Shown here: piece by piece, positions 1 through 8,926 of the stretch | How positions within the stretch are numbered: the stretch's first letter is position 1 | Layout: each line of letters starts with the position of its first letter | Assembly: GCA_963704405.1 (NCBI GenBank) | Contig: OY969903.1 | Span: 806,001 to 870,000, forward strand | Direction: 5' to 3' | DNA from: MFD01213-c1 sp963704405 | GTDB taxonomy: Bacteria; Planctomycetota; Phycisphaerae; Tepidisphaerales; Tepidisphaeraceae | Length of the DNA: 64,000 nucleotides | Notes under the pieces: generated by a model | What the model was told of the DNA's origin: nothing | The model's database searches: none | Seen by the model: only the letters and a program-made list of their open reading frames with translations | Translations under genes and position numbers: made by a program

Positions 1-3000
1 GCGTTTGGTTTCAAAGTCGACGGCGAGTGGAGCGATGATACGAAGAACACGACATCAGGCGGCGGACACCACATGCGGTTCTTCCCCCTGCGCGACACGC
101 AAGGCCGCATCGTGCCCAACACGTTCATCATGACGATGGACTACTCGGCGACGCCGAACTACGACTTCAACGACAACGTCTACCTCATCAGTAACGTGCG
201 CCCGATGGCGCTGCCGCCGGCCCCGACCAATCTCGCCGGCGCCTTCACCGGCGGGCAGGTCGCGCTGCAATGGGCCCCGGTCAGCTACGCGACGCTGCAG
301 GGTTACAACATCTATCGCAGCACCAACCCCACCAGCGGTTTTGCACTGCTGGGCAGCAGCACCAGCACGACCTTCACCGATCCCACACCGCCAACCAGCG
401 GCACGGTCTATTACCAGGTGAAGGCGGCGGACAATACCACGCTCGCCGAGAGCGTCCCGATGATGGCGCTGGTCAGCACGGTGAGCGGCCCCGTCACGGT
501 CGCGGACAATTTCAGCGCCGCGGCCGGCCAGTCGGTCGTGGTAAATGTGCTGGCGAACGACACGGACAATACTGCCGCGCTGAACCCGACTACCCTGACC
601 ATCGTCGCCGCCCCGAATCACGGCGGCATTGCCACTGTTGATCCCACGACCGGTTTCATCACCTACACCGCGCCGGCGGCGTTTAATGGGACGGATTCGT
701 TCACCTATCGCGTCACCGACGCCGGCGCCGCCGTTTCATCCACCGCGACCGTCACATTTTCCGTGCAGTTCGCCCCTGCCGGCCCGACCGCCGTCGCCGA
801 CACGTTTGACGCCAACACCGCCACCGCGACCACTGTCAACGTTCTGCTGAACGACACCGACCCCGACGGCACGATCAACCCCGCGACGGTCACCATCACC
901 GCCAACCCGAATCACGGCGGAGTGGTCAGCGTGGACCCGACCACCGGCGATGTCACCTACACCTCGGCCGCGGGCTTCACCGGAAACGAAACCTTCAGCT
1001 ACACCGTGAAGGACGATCACAACGTCACCTCTGCGCCCGCCGTCGTGACATTTGCCGTGTCGAACACGGCTTCCGGTCCGATCACCGTCGCCGACAGCTT
1101 CGGCGCGCACACGCACAGCGCGGTGCAGGTGAATGTGCTGGCTAACGACAGCGATCCTTCCGGCACGATCGACCCGACCACTGTCACCATCGTCGCCGCC
1201 CCAAACCACGGCGGCGCCGTGAGCGTGGACCCCACCAGCGGATTCATCACCTACACCTCTGCCGCCGGTTTTACCGGAACCGAAACGTTCACCTACATGG
1301 TCGTAGACAACGGCGGCCTGAGCTCTTCGCCGGCGACGGTGACGATGACGGTCACCGCGCTTTCAGGGCCGATCACCAACCCCGACGCCGTCAACGGCGT
1401 CACCGGGGCTCCATTGCAGATCAACGCACTGGTCAACGACAGCGACGCCACCGGCGCGCTCGTGCCGTCGTCGGTCACGATTGTCTCCCAACCCAACCAA
1501 GGCGGGACCGCGACCGTCGACCCGGCAACCGGATTGATCACCTACACCTCCACCGGAACGTTTACCGGCGTTGAAACGTTCACCTACACCGTGCGCGACA
1601 GCGGCGGTCTGACTTCAGCGCCGGCAACGGTTACTGTCACGGTGAACGCGCCACCACCACCGCCGAGCATCCCTGTTGCCGCCAATGATTCCGCCAACAC
1701 GGTCATCGGCACCGGAGTGGTGATCAACGTCCTGGCGAACGACACCTCCGCAGTCGGCCTGGATGCGTCTTCGCTCACTGTTGTCAGCGCTCCGGCGCAT
1801 GGCACGTTCACCATGGCCGGCGGTGTGATCACCTACGCGCCGGCCGCCGGTTTTGTCGGCAGCGATTCATTCAAGTACACCGTCGCCGACACCAGCGGCG
1901 GTGGCGCTTCCAACGCCGCCACCGTCAGCATCAACGTCGGTGTCGCTCTTTCCTCCGGTGTCGCCGGTAATCGCTCGGTCACCTTCACCGACGCGGATTC
2001 AACCGTCGCCACGATCACGTTGAACGTCGGCGCGGCCAACGTGTTCTTCACCGGCAGCGGAACTGCCGCCATGATCCATGGCCGGGTGACGATCACCGGA
2101 GCAACCGCGGTCGGGAGCATCAATCTCTCCGGCACCACGCCGGCGAGTGTCCTGGCGATCCGCGGAAAAGGGGGTGACGGGCTGGTCACGATCGGCGGCC
2201 TCACCGACGCCGCAACGCTCGGCAAAATCATCGCCCCCATTGGTTCCCTCAGCGGCACGCTTAACGTCGCCGGCCTGGGCGCATTGCAACTAGGCCAGAT
2301 CAATAACGCCCAGATCCAGGTTGGCGCAGGCGTGCCCGCGGGCCTTGCCGTGACGCTCGGCTCCGCCACCAGCACGTTCCTCACCAGCGCGACCGCCATC
2401 CGCACGCTGAAACTCACCGGCGCCTGGACCGGCGGCACCACGATTACCGCGCCATCGATCGGCAGCCTGATCGTCGCCGGCGGGTTTGACCCGGGCCTCA
2501 CGCTTTCCGGCGCCGCCGGCGCGGTCCCCACGCTCGCCAGCGCCCGGATCGTCGGCGCCATTGGAGCGAGCACCTGGGACATTACCGGTAACGTCCGCTC
2601 CATCACCGCAGGCTCGATCGCCGGCGGGTGGGCGGGCAACATCAGCGGTCTTGTCTCCGCGCTGGCGACCAAGGCCGGCGGTTTCACCGCAGCGCTATCA
2701 GCCGGCAGCATCGGTTCGGTCACCTTCGCCGGTGACCTGAGCGGCCACATCACCGCCGGCTCGGCCAAGTCTGTGAAAGTGACCGGCAGCGTCAGCGGGT
2801 CCACCCTCGCCTTCAACGCCCCCGCGGCCGGCAAACCCGCGTTGAGCAAGCTCACCGTCGCCGGTGCGATCGTCAACTCCAGCATCACCACCGCCGGCGA
2901 TCTGCTTTCGCTTGTCGCCGGCTCGCTGAATGGTTCACAGATCAACGTTGGTGTTGCCGCCGATGTCACGCTCGACACGATCAGCGCCGGCACGATCGGC

Positions 3001-3291
3001 TCCTCAACGCTCCGCAGCCTCCGCCTCATCAGCAAGGCGGCCGGCGCGTTCACCAACTCCAGCGTGATCGCCGCCGCCATCACCAGCGCTATCCTGGGCG
3101 GCGTGACAACCGCCAACGGCGGCTCCTCGGAAGGCCTCGCCGCGGCCAACTACAAATCCCTCTCTGCGACCTTCGGCGGCGTCCCCATCCACGCCGGCCC
3201 CAGGCAACTGACGGATGTAAACACACTGGTGGCCTTCGCCCAGACCAAGGGCGTCAGCACGTTCGGCGATTTTGAAATTAAGTTTGTGTAG
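1..3291 (+). CDS. Large exported Ig-like repeat protein, 5' end outside window
   Basis: The frame is open to the left edge, so the visible ~1,096 residues are the C-terminal part of a longer protein. In order: a short conserved segment (nt 1-200, containing MRFFPLRD and NDNVYLISNV), an FN3-like domain (nt ~215-480), and five repeats of about 95 residues (nt ~484-765, 780-1065, 1074-1356, 1365-1647, 1671-1947). Each repeat has the core VNVLANDTD...HGG...VDPTTGxITYT...GTETFTYTV, typical of cadherin-like/VCBS-type 'tandem-95' Ig domains (Big_9 class). A Gly/Ala/Ser/Thr-rich region (nt ~1950-3150) with regularly spaced SITAGSIAG/SVTFAGDLSG strands looks like a beta-helix. The end, TFGDFEIKFV, is a short conserved-looking tail. 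No membrane anchor or sorting signal is visible. Role inferred: cell-surface or secreted adhesive/structural protein. The next gene is convergent. Confidence 0.85.
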   Translation, partial: AFGFKVDGEWSDDTKNTTSGGGHHMRFFPLRDTQGRIVPNTFIMTMDYSATPNYDFNDNVYLISNVRPMALPPAPTNLAGAFTGGQVALQWAPVSYATLQGYNIYRSTNPTSGFALLGSSTSTTFTDPTPPTSGTVYYQVKAADNTTLAESVPMMALVSTVSGPVTVADNFSAAAGQSVVVNVLANDTDNTAALNPTTLTIVAAPNHGGIATVDPTTGFITYTAPAAFNGTDSFTYRVTDAGAAVSSTATVTFSVQFAPAGPTAVADTFDANTATATTVNVLLNDTDPDGTINPATVTITANPNHGGVVSVDPTTGDVTYTSAAGFTGNETFSYTVKDDHNVTSAPAVVTFAVSNTASGPITVADSFGAHTHSAVQVNVLANDSDPSGTIDPTTVTIVAAPNHGGAVSVDPTSGFITYTSAAGFTGTETFTYMVVDNGGLSSSPATVTMTVTALSGPITNPDAVNGVTGAPLQINALVNDSDATGALVPSSVTIVSQPNQGGTATVDPATGLITYTSTGTFTGVETFTYTVRDSGGLTSAPATVTVTVNAPPPPPSIPVAANDSANTVIGTGVVINVLANDTSAVGLDASSLTVVSAPAHGTFTMAGGVITYAPAAGFVGSDSFKYTVADTSGGGASNAATVSINVGVALSSGVAGNRSVTFTDADSTVATITLNVGAANVFFTGSGTAAMIHGRVTITGATAVGSINLSGTTPASVLAIRGKGGDGLVTIGGLTDAATLGKIIAPIGSLSGTLNVAGLGALQLGQINNAQIQVGAGVPAGLAVTLGSATSTFLTSATAIRTLKLTGAWTGGTTITAPSIGSLIVAGGFDPGLTLSGAAGAVPTLASARIVGAIGASTWDITGNVRSITAGSIAGGWAGNISGLVSALATKAGGFTAALSAGSIGSVTFAGDLSGHITAGSAKSVKVTGSVSGSTLAFNAPAAGKPALSKLTVAGAIVNSSITTAGDLLSLVAGSLNGSQINVGVAADVTLDTISAGTIGSSTLRSLRLISKAAGAFTNSSVIAAAITSAILGGVTTANGGSSEGLAAANYKSLSATFGGVPIHAGPRQLTDVNTLVAFAQTKGVSTFGDFEIKFV

Positions 3292-3397
3292 CCGTCATAC
3301 TGCGCGCCATAAGGCCTGATTTCCGGAATCCAAATATCTGTTCCGGGTTACATAGAGGGGGGCATCTCGCCCAGACATTCGTCCCGGAATTTCTCGG

Positions 3398-3504
3398 GGC
3401 GGCGTTGAATATGGCGGAGGAAGAAGACGAAAACAAATCGCAGCCCCTGCGGCTGCGATTTGTCTTTCTCTTTCTCTCCCCCTTCCGCCATATTCAATGC
3501 CGCC
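3398..3504. repeat. Nested inverted repeat, ~107 bp
   Basis: The outer arms 3398-3418 and 3484-3504 are inverted copies matching at 20 of 21 positions. Inside lies a perfect 13-bp hairpin (3433-3445 with 3451-3463, loop 3446-3450). Between arm and core, one side is purine-rich (3419-3432) and the other pyrimidine-rich (3464-3483), so much of the interval can fold into one long imperfect hairpin. It sits between two convergent genes. It could be a bidirectional terminator or a small palindromic repeat element; no second copy was seen in the window. Confidence 0.75.
3433..3475 (+). terminator. Putative intrinsic terminator of the Ig-repeat gene
   Basis: A perfect 13-bp stem (ACAAATCGCAGCC with its complement, loop CCTGC) is followed on the plus strand by a T/C-rich tract (CTTTCTCTTTCTC). 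On the minus strand the same stem is followed by TTTCGTCTTCTTCC, so it could also stop transcription of the desulfurase-family gene from the other side. Confidence 0.55.
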
Positions 3505-3556
3505 TGGAAGCTCAGCCACCGAATATCCAGACAACGAGATGAATAGAAACTTCAGG

Positions 3557-4753
3557 CTAAACGCCTGTGCTGCGGAACGTTTGGCTCATTGCGATCTCAG
3601 CCAGGGCGTCGGTTGCGAAGCCTGCATCCTGCTTGCTTAAAAATGGGCTGAAGCTGAAGCGAGTCGTACCTCCCTGCTCCAGGGTGCCGATGGTGGCGTG
3701 TGCCAGGGGGGCGCAGTGGATGCCGCTGCGGGTGAGAATGCCGAACTGGCTTTCGAGGATGGCGGACAACTCCTGCGGGTCGTAGCCGTCGATCCGGACA
3801 GAAAAAACGCCGATCCGGTTGCGCACGCCGCGGGGGCCGTAGTAGGTGATCCCTTCCACGTCGCTGATCCCTTCCAGAAATGTGCCGACCAGTTCCAGAT
3901 CGTGCAGCGCGAGTTTTTCCACGGTTTGCTCGGTGACCCATTTGACGCCTTCGGCCAGGCCGATGATCCCAATGGCGTTGTGGCTGCCGGGTTCGTATTT
4001 GTCGGGCATGAAGTCGGGTTGGCGGTCGTCTTCGCTCACCGAACCGGTGCCCCCTTCCTTGATAGGCCGAAGCTGCTGTTCGATGCCCGGTCGGATGTAT
4101 AAAAAGCCGGTGCCCAGAGGACCGAGCAATGCCTTGTGACCGGGGGCGGCCAGCAGATCGATCATGTCCGCCTGCACATCAATCGGCACATGCCCCGCCG
4201 ACTGCGCGGCGTCGACGATGAATGGAATCCCATGCTCGCGCGCGATCTTTCCAATCTCGCGGATCGGTTGCACCGAACCGGTGACGTTGCTCGCGTGCGT
4301 GATCGCGATCAGCCTGGTGTCAGCCCGAATCGCTTTGCGAATGTCGGCCGGGTCGACCAAACCGGTTTGACGATCGACCGCGACACGCGTTTGTTCGAGC
4401 AGCCGCTGGTCCTGCAGCGCGTTGATCGGGCGCAGGATGGAATTGTGATCGATGTGCGTGCAGATGGCGTGGCTTTGCACCCCGGGATGAATGAGGCCCT
4501 TGATTGCAAGATTCAAAGCGTCCGAGCAGTTGAGCGTGAAGATGAAATGATTTGCGTTTTCGCCGTGAAAGAGACGGTTCAATCGGCGGCGGCAATCGGC
4601 GATCAGCGCGCCGGTCTCCATTGCCTCGGCGTACGCGCCGCGGCCGGCGCTGGCGCCCAGCTCCTGCGCGTATCGCACCATCGCCTCGGTCACCCCCCTG
4701 GGCTTGGGAAAGCTGGTGGCGGCGTTATCCATGTACAAACGGCGGGGAGACAT
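3557..4753 (-). CDS. Class V aminotransferase, cysteine desulfurase family (EGGTGS subfamily)
   Basis: 398 residues, the usual length for NifS/SufS-like PLP enzymes, which take sulfur from cysteine as a protein persulfide. The N-terminus YMDNAATSFPKP is the standard fold-type-I start. DAAQSAG (181-187) holds the cofactor-contacting Asp and Gln. GHK at 205-207 carries the Schiff-base lysine. The signature EGGTGS is at 233-238, which defines the 'am_tr_V_EGGTGS' cysteine desulfurase subgroup. SGIHCAP supplies the candidate catalytic Cys347. The start is supported by AGGA just upstream, although the spacing is short. No Fe-S assembly genes are adjacent, so the sulfur acceptor cannot be named. 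ThiS lies 54 kb away and the link is only speculative. Confidence 0.9.
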   Translation of the reverse strand: MSPRRLYMDNAATSFPKPRGVTEAMVRYAQELGASAGRGAYAEAMETGALIADCRRRLNRLFHGENANHFIFTLNCSDALNLAIKGLIHPGVQSHAICTHIDHNSILRPINALQDQRLLEQTRVAVDRQTGLVDPADIRKAIRADTRLIAITHASNVTGSVQPIREIGKIAREHGIPFIVDAAQSAGHVPIDVQADMIDLLAAPGHKALLGPLGTGFLYIRPGIEQQLRPIKEGGTGSVSEDDRQPDFMPDKYEPGSHNAIGIIGLAEGVKWVTEQTVEKLALHDLELVGTFLEGISDVEGITYYGPRGVRNRIGVFSVRIDGYDPQELSAILESQFGILTRSGIHCAPLAHATIGTLEQGGTTRFSFSPFLSKQDAGFATDALAEIAMSQTFRSTGV

Positions 4754-4924
4754 CTTCCTGCTCTCGCTGAAAACAATGGGAAATCAATCCAACTCAGAGA
4801 ATTCTAGGGGGAAGATGCGAATCAGAAAAGGAGCGGAATTGGGAAACTTGCGCGGCGCATTTCCAGGCAATGACATGATATTTGTGAAGCAATTGAAACT
4901 GTGGGCGGGGATTCCGCGCTTCAA

Positions 4925-5611
4925 TTATCGGCGGAATTTATGAATCGCGATGATCGAAACGATGCCGATGCACAGGCAGGTGGGTTCGGGGATGGAGGTG
5001 CCGCTGCCGCCGCCTACGCCGGGGGATACGGGAGTTCTTATGGGGACTCCGGGCGTGCCCGCCACGCTGGCGGCGGGGATTACATCAAAGCCGCTGGTTG
5101 TCGCCGAAGAAGCGGTTTCAGCCTCCGGCTGAAAGGAAAGGCCGGGGCCGTCGATCAGACCACCGCCAAAGTCCAGAGAAATCGGGGTTCCATCGGTGCT
5201 GATGGTGGATGCCAGGGCCGTATCGTCCAACTGCGGCAGTGGGACAGAGACCGGATCGGTCGAGACCTGCTCAACCAGATGAACCGGCAGCGGTTCCCAT
5301 TTCAGTTTTGGCTCCGGCTTCACATCATTCGGCGAGATCAGTGAAATCAGCGGCTTCCATGACATGTCGTCCGGATGCTGCGCGAGCTCGTCGGATTTGA
5401 TTGGCCGCGTGAATGAGGGGAGTTTGTCGGGGGCGTCGTTCACCGTCACGATCGCAGTGTGCAGGGGCATTGGCGCCTGCGCGGAGCCGACGGCGCATAG
5501 AAAGAACAGCAGCACCGGCCAGTGACGCACAATCGGCGAGCGGGGGAACATCCGCACCCGAAACAGGCGAACCAATTTCTGAACAAGTTTTAGCAGTTGT
5601 GTCGTTGTCAC
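4925..5611 (-). CDS. Exported protein with PEP-CTERM-like sorting tail
   Basis: 228 residues from a GTG start with a GGGAG ribosome site about 7 bases upstream. The N-terminus is basic, followed by a hydrophobic stretch WPVLLFFLCAVGSAQA (about 31-46) that reads as a signal peptide. The middle is Pro/Ser/Thr-rich with no recognised domain. The C-terminus has IPEPT, a hydrophobic segment (CLCIGIVSIIAI) and a basic end HKFRR, the three-part layout of PEP-CTERM signals cut by exosortase. The upstream neighbour on the same strand is a CPBP/CAAX-protease-like membrane protein of the kind seen in exosortase loci. No exosortase gene is in the window. Inference: surface-sorted or exopolysaccharide-associated protein. 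Confidence 0.75.
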   Translation of the reverse strand: MTTTQLLKLVQKLVRLFRVRMFPRSPIVRHWPVLLFFLCAVGSAQAPMPLHTAIVTVNDAPDKLPSFTRPIKSDELAQHPDDMSWKPLISLISPNDVKPEPKLKWEPLPVHLVEQVSTDPVSVPLPQLDDTALASTISTDGTPISLDFGGGLIDGPGLSFQPEAETASSATTSGFDVIPAASVAGTPGVPIRTPVSPGVGGGSGTSIPEPTCLCIGIVSIIAIHKFRR

Positions 5612-5840
5612 AGGTTACTCCCGATGCCGATTTCTGGCGAAAATTTGCCGCCGGTCTCCACGAAATGTATCGGTGTTAACCAGCAGCCCTTTAACCGTGT
5701 AACCCGGATTGGCAGGGCGTAACGATTATGCGGGAGAAATGCAGAATTATCGGGTGTCATTCCGAGCGGCATCAGCCGGAAAAGCGCGAGCCAGATGTTT
5801 TGTTGGATGATTATCGCCCCCTGGAGCCTTCAGGGCGGCG
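5612..5840. other. Intergenic region upstream of the PEP-CTERM gene
   Basis: 229 bases between two genes on the minus strand. A weak hairpin (about 5816-5839, CCCTG...CAGGG extended by GCC/GGC) lies just after the stop of the CPBP gene without a T-run. The spacing suggests the PEP-CTERM gene has its own promoter, but I cannot place -35/-10 boxes with confidence. Confidence 0.3.
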
Positions 5841-6548
5841 TTACCAGAATGACCAGTCATGATAGACCAGCACATAGATGCCCAGCAGCAGGTTAGTTGT
5901 CGCATGGGCGATGATGCACGCGCCCAGACTCCTGGTGTAGACGAGAAGTCCGCCGATCATTAATCCCCAGACGATCGCCGTCGGCCACCAGTTTCCATGA
6001 ACGGTTGCGAACGCGCCCGCGACGATCAGGAACGGCGCCCATGCCCATTCGCCCACGGCGGCCAGCTTGAAATCATTCGGCGCCAGAATCTGCCGCCACA
6101 GGAAATCGCGCCAGAAAAGTTCTTCCATCACTGGCACGACCAGCACCGCCCCGATCAACCGCACCGCAATAAAAGCATCGCGCCCTGCGGCTGACTGAAA
6201 ATATTCCAGGGGATTAAACGCATCACCACCGGGCCGCAAGAACGGCACATGTTTTTGCAGCAGCAGTTGCATGCCGATCCACTGCGCCACACCGACGATG
6301 CCGACCAGGAAACCAAGCCACCAGAACTCCCAGCGGATCCGGGTATAGCGCCGCCACAGCAGAGCCAAAGCGCCGCCTGTCAGAACAGTCTTCGCAACAT
6401 AAGAAGCCGCAAACGCCCACCGCCACTGCGCCCCCGCCCATGTGAGCGCCAGAAAAATCCCCATCGGCAGCACGTACGCCAGATCATCGCGAATCATCGG
6501 CGATTTGGGTCGAACCGGCTGATACTCAAGCGGTTTAACATCCATCAT
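5841..6548 (-). CDS. CPBP/CAAX prenyl protease-related membrane protein
   Basis: 235 residues with about six to seven hydrophobic segments. The catalytic signature of the CPBP (Abi/Rce1-type) intramembrane glutamic proteases is present: EELFWR at 142-147 (E-E-x3-R), a histidine at 184 (FATVH) and HATTN at 215-219. The long conserved-looking ending, with GGLLVYTRSLGACIIAH and a terminal WSFW, resembles the exosortase-associated 'CAAX prenyl protease-related' family (TIGR03008-like) rather than generic CPBP proteins; that subfamily call is from memory. It starts 9 bases after the stop of the upstream lipoprotein gene, so they are probably co-transcribed. The next gene downstream encodes a PEP-CTERM-like protein, which supports a protein-sorting role. 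The two ATGs at the start are adjacent. Confidence 0.82.
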   Translation of the reverse strand: MMDVKPLEYQPVRPKSPMIRDDLAYVLPMGIFLALTWAGAQWRWAFAASYVAKTVLTGGALALLWRRYTRIRWEFWWLGFLVGIVGVAQWIGMQLLLQKHVPFLRPGGDAFNPLEYFQSAAGRDAFIAVRLIGAVLVVPVMEELFWRDFLWRQILAPNDFKLAAVGEWAWAPFLIVAGAFATVHGNWWPTAIVWGLMIGGLLVYTRSLGACIIAHATTNLLLGIYVLVYHDWSFW

Positions 6549-6557
6549 CTTGCTCGA

Positions 6558-7496
6558 TCATCGCCGCGCGTCCACCCGCAGCACAGGCGCCCTGCCTGTG
6601 GCAAATGCCTTCAGTCCGCTCAGCCGCTTCATGTCGTTCGGGCCAGAGCGCAACTGCGACATCGTCTTCTTGGAATCATCCGCCGGCGCATCCGGCTGCT
6701 CATCATCTTCGACATTATCCGCCCGGATCATTGCATCCGGTTCATATCGGGCGTCGGTTGACCAGGTTTTGCCGTCGTCGGTTGTTTCGAAATGATAGAG
6801 GCCGGCTTTGTGCGGGCCGCAGTCGCTATCGAGGGACAGCGTCGCCTGGCCGTGCCCGTCGCGGCTCATGGTGAAGTCGAAAAATTCGGCGAGCTTGCAT
6901 GGCTTGTGAAAGACCGTCAATTCAAATGTCTCGCCGCCGTCGACGCTGTGAACGAGAACGAAGCTCGGGCGGCTCTCACCGGCGGCGGTGTCGATCGCGC
7001 CCGAGATTTCCTTTCCCCGCGGGCCGGCGCCGACATATCTCCAACCACCGTCCGTGAGGCCTTCACCGCTCAGCGGCATCGCCGTCCATTCCGTCCCGCC
7101 GTGGTGGGCGATGATCGGCAGTGCAGCCGTGGGCTTGTCCTGCACGTCGGAATTCATCTCGTCAATTTCACCGAAGTATGTCGTCTCGGTGGCCAGCGGC
7201 GGGGTCAGCTTATCCGTGAAGACGGCGGAGTGATTCTCGTTCTGCAACGTCGACAATGGAACGCAATCAGACAGTTTTACAGTTGTCGCAGATGGCGCAG
7301 TCGCCGGCTCATGCGCCGGCCTGGATTCCGATGCGCAAGCGCCGAGCGAAAAACATAACATCAATGCGGCGGTGGTCGTGATCGACGATGAAATTGCAGT
7401 CATGATGGATATGAGGATATCCGGGAATGGTAATGATCGCACGATTTTGGATAGGTCGCTTGAATCAGAACAGGCGGGGCAGGCATTCTTGTCCAT
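6558..7496 (-). CDS. Probable lipoprotein with BNR/sialidase-like repeats
   Basis: 312 residues. A hydrophobic segment followed by FSLGAC (Cys near 53) is a lipobox, so the mature protein would be lipid-anchored. The remainder contains two Asp-box-like stretches, SVDGGETFELT and TTDDGKTWS, typical of BNR beta-propeller blades, but there are too few for a full propeller and I recognise no enzyme motif. Start choice is uncertain. The ATG at 7496 overlaps the upstream stop (TGATG), which favours coupling, but the ATG at 7403 gives a more normal signal peptide. It lies 9 bases before the CPBP membrane protein gene. Confidence 0.7.
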   Translation of the reverse strand: MDKNACPACSDSSDLSKIVRSLPFPDILISIMTAISSSITTTAALMLCFSLGACASESRPAHEPATAPSATTVKLSDCVPLSTLQNENHSAVFTDKLTPPLATETTYFGEIDEMNSDVQDKPTAALPIIAHHGGTEWTAMPLSGEGLTDGGWRYVGAGPRGKEISGAIDTAAGESRPSFVLVHSVDGGETFELTVFHKPCKLAEFFDFTMSRDGHGQATLSLDSDCGPHKAGLYHFETTDDGKTWSTDARYEPDAMIRADNVEDDEQPDAPADDSKKTMSQLRSGPNDMKRLSGLKAFATGRAPVLRVDARR

Positions 7497-7669
7497 CAGT
7501 CGTTTTCCGGGCCGCCTGTTTTGCCATCACCCTTTGATCGTGACTTTCCCCCGACAATCAAATAAACCACCGTTCCCATGATGAGGATCAGCCCCGGCGC
7601 GCCCAGCAGAATCACCACAACGGCACTGGCGCTGGATCCGGAATCACTAATGGCGGAAACAAATTGCAT
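7496..7669 (-). CDS. Small single-pass membrane protein
   Basis: 57 residues from an ATG at 7669 (the frame extends to a TTG at 7705). One long hydrophobic segment (AVVVILLGAPGLILIMGTVVYLIV) is followed by a basic, Gly-rich tail. The stop TGA overlaps the ATG of the lipoprotein gene. No family is recognised and the ribosome site is weak. The call rests on the clean membrane segment and the overlap with the next gene. Confidence 0.45.
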   Translation of the reverse strand: MQFVSAISDSGSSASAVVVILLGAPGLILIMGTVVYLIVGGKSRSKGDGKTGGPEND

Positions 7670-7748
7670 TGTGGCATTGTGAGGATGGGCGAGCCGCAAT
7701 TGCAACCGCTGAAGTAAAACGGTTTCATTTATTCATTCCCCCCCCGAT

Positions 7749-7780
7749 CGGCGTTCCAGGCCAAAATGCCTGGAACGCCG
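7749..7780 (-). terminator. Hairpin after the BMP gene, probable terminator
   Basis: A perfect 13-bp inverted repeat (7749-7761 with 7768-7780, loop CAAAAT) lies 42 bases beyond the stop of the BMP gene. On the minus strand it is followed by a G-run and then AT-rich sequence instead of a clean T-run, so it may stabilise the 3' end rather than act as a classical intrinsic terminator. Confidence 0.55.
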
Positions 7781-7822
7781 CGGGTGATCAATCAATGCGC
7801 ACCGGAACCTGTGGTCCGATGC

Positions 7823-8926
7823 TCATCCACCGGTGGACCCGTTCACGCCGTCCACGAGGTAGTTCATCTTTTCCAGCTCGACATCTCGTTGCGGCCGGCC
7901 AACGCCGTCCGGAATCACCACGTTGCCTTTATTGTCTTTCAGGGGGCCCTGGAAAATCACAAACGTTCCCGCCATCAACTGCGCCTTCACCGTCTCCGCG
8001 GCCGCCTTCGTCGACTCGCTCACCGGCGCGCCGTAAGGCGACGTCTTGACGATCCCTTCTTTCAGCCCGCCGCGAACCAGGTGATCCCACGGCTTGCCAT
8101 CGCGCACCGCAGAAATGTAATCCGTATACACCTTTGCCCAGTTCCATTCCGCGCCGGTCAGGTAGCCTTTGGGGGCAAGGCTCGCCTGGTTCACGTGATA
8201 CCCGCAGCTATAGATGCCCCGGCGTTCGGCGGTTTCGACGACCACCTTGGGGCTGTCCACATGACAAGTCAGCACGTCCGCTCCCTGATCGATCAGCGTG
8301 TTGGAAGCCTCGGCTTCTTTCACCGGCATCGACCAGTCACCTGTGAAGATCACCGTGGTGACCGCCTTGGGATTGACCGATTTCGCGCCCAGCTCAAATG
8401 CATTGATGTTTCGCAGCACCTGCGGGATCGGCTTGGCGGCGACGAAGCCCAGCTTGTTGGTCTTGGTCGTCGAACCGGCGACGATTCCGGACAGATACTC
8501 GCATTCGTCGATGTAACCGAAATAGCTGCCGACGTTTTTCGGCATTCCGTCTTTGTACATCCCCCCGCAATGCAGGAAGGTGGCGTCAGGATACTTCACC
8601 GCCATCTTCAGAATGTGCGGATCGAAATATCCGAACGACGTGGGGAACAGCAGCGATGCGCCGTCCAGGTTGATCATGCTTTCCATGGTCTTCTGGACTT
8701 CGATCGTTTCCGGCACGCGCTCTTCTTCCAGCACTTTTACGCCCGGCAGCGCCTTCACGGCCGCCGCCCCCTCGGCGTGCGCCTGGTTGTAGCCGTAGTC
8801 GTCTTTTGGACCGACGTAGATGAAGCCGACTGTAATGTCACCCGCGCGAGCGGTGTTTGCACCGACGCCACCAAGGAGCATGCCGGCTGTTAAACCGACC
8901 GCCGCCAATAGCCTCTTAATCCGCAT
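7823..8926 (-). CDS. BMP-family ABC transporter substrate-binding protein
   Basis: 367 residues. The signal peptide MRIKRLLAAVG...ANTARA is cleaved before GDITVGFIYVGP. The body matches the basic membrane protein (BMP/PnrA-like) family of nucleoside- and nucleobase-binding proteins: the opening GFIYVGPKDDYGYNQAH, the central GYIDECEYLSGIVAGS, TGDWSMPVKEAEASNTLIDQGADV and the C-terminal KEGIVKTSPYG. There is no lipobox, so it is probably a free periplasmic protein. A ribosome site (AAAGG) lies about 7 bases before the ATG. It is divergent from the outer-membrane-type protein, permeases and ATPase at 9514-15184, and together they make a complete importer. The ligand is inferred to be a nucleobase, nucleoside or ureide. 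Confidence 0.92.
   Translation of the reverse strand: MRIKRLLAAVGLTAGMLLGGVGANTARAGDITVGFIYVGPKDDYGYNQAHAEGAAAVKALPGVKVLEEERVPETIEVQKTMESMINLDGASLLFPTSFGYFDPHILKMAVKYPDATFLHCGGMYKDGMPKNVGSYFGYIDECEYLSGIVAGSTTKTNKLGFVAAKPIPQVLRNINAFELGAKSVNPKAVTTVIFTGDWSMPVKEAEASNTLIDQGADVLTCHVDSPKVVVETAERRGIYSCGYHVNQASLAPKGYLTGAEWNWAKVYTDYISAVRDGKPWDHLVRGGLKEGIVKTSPYGAPVSESTKAAAETVKAQLMAGTFVIFQGPLKDNKGNVVIPDGVGRPQRDVELEKMNYLVDGVNGSTGG

Noticed and set aside
1833..3149. 438-residue minus-strand ORF
   Set aside because: It lies wholly inside the Ig-repeat gene, has no ribosome site and shows no recognisable domain.
3698..4807. Plus-strand ORFs opposite the desulfurase-family gene
   Set aside because: The minus-strand frame has all catalytic motifs of the PLP enzyme; the plus-strand ORFs have none.
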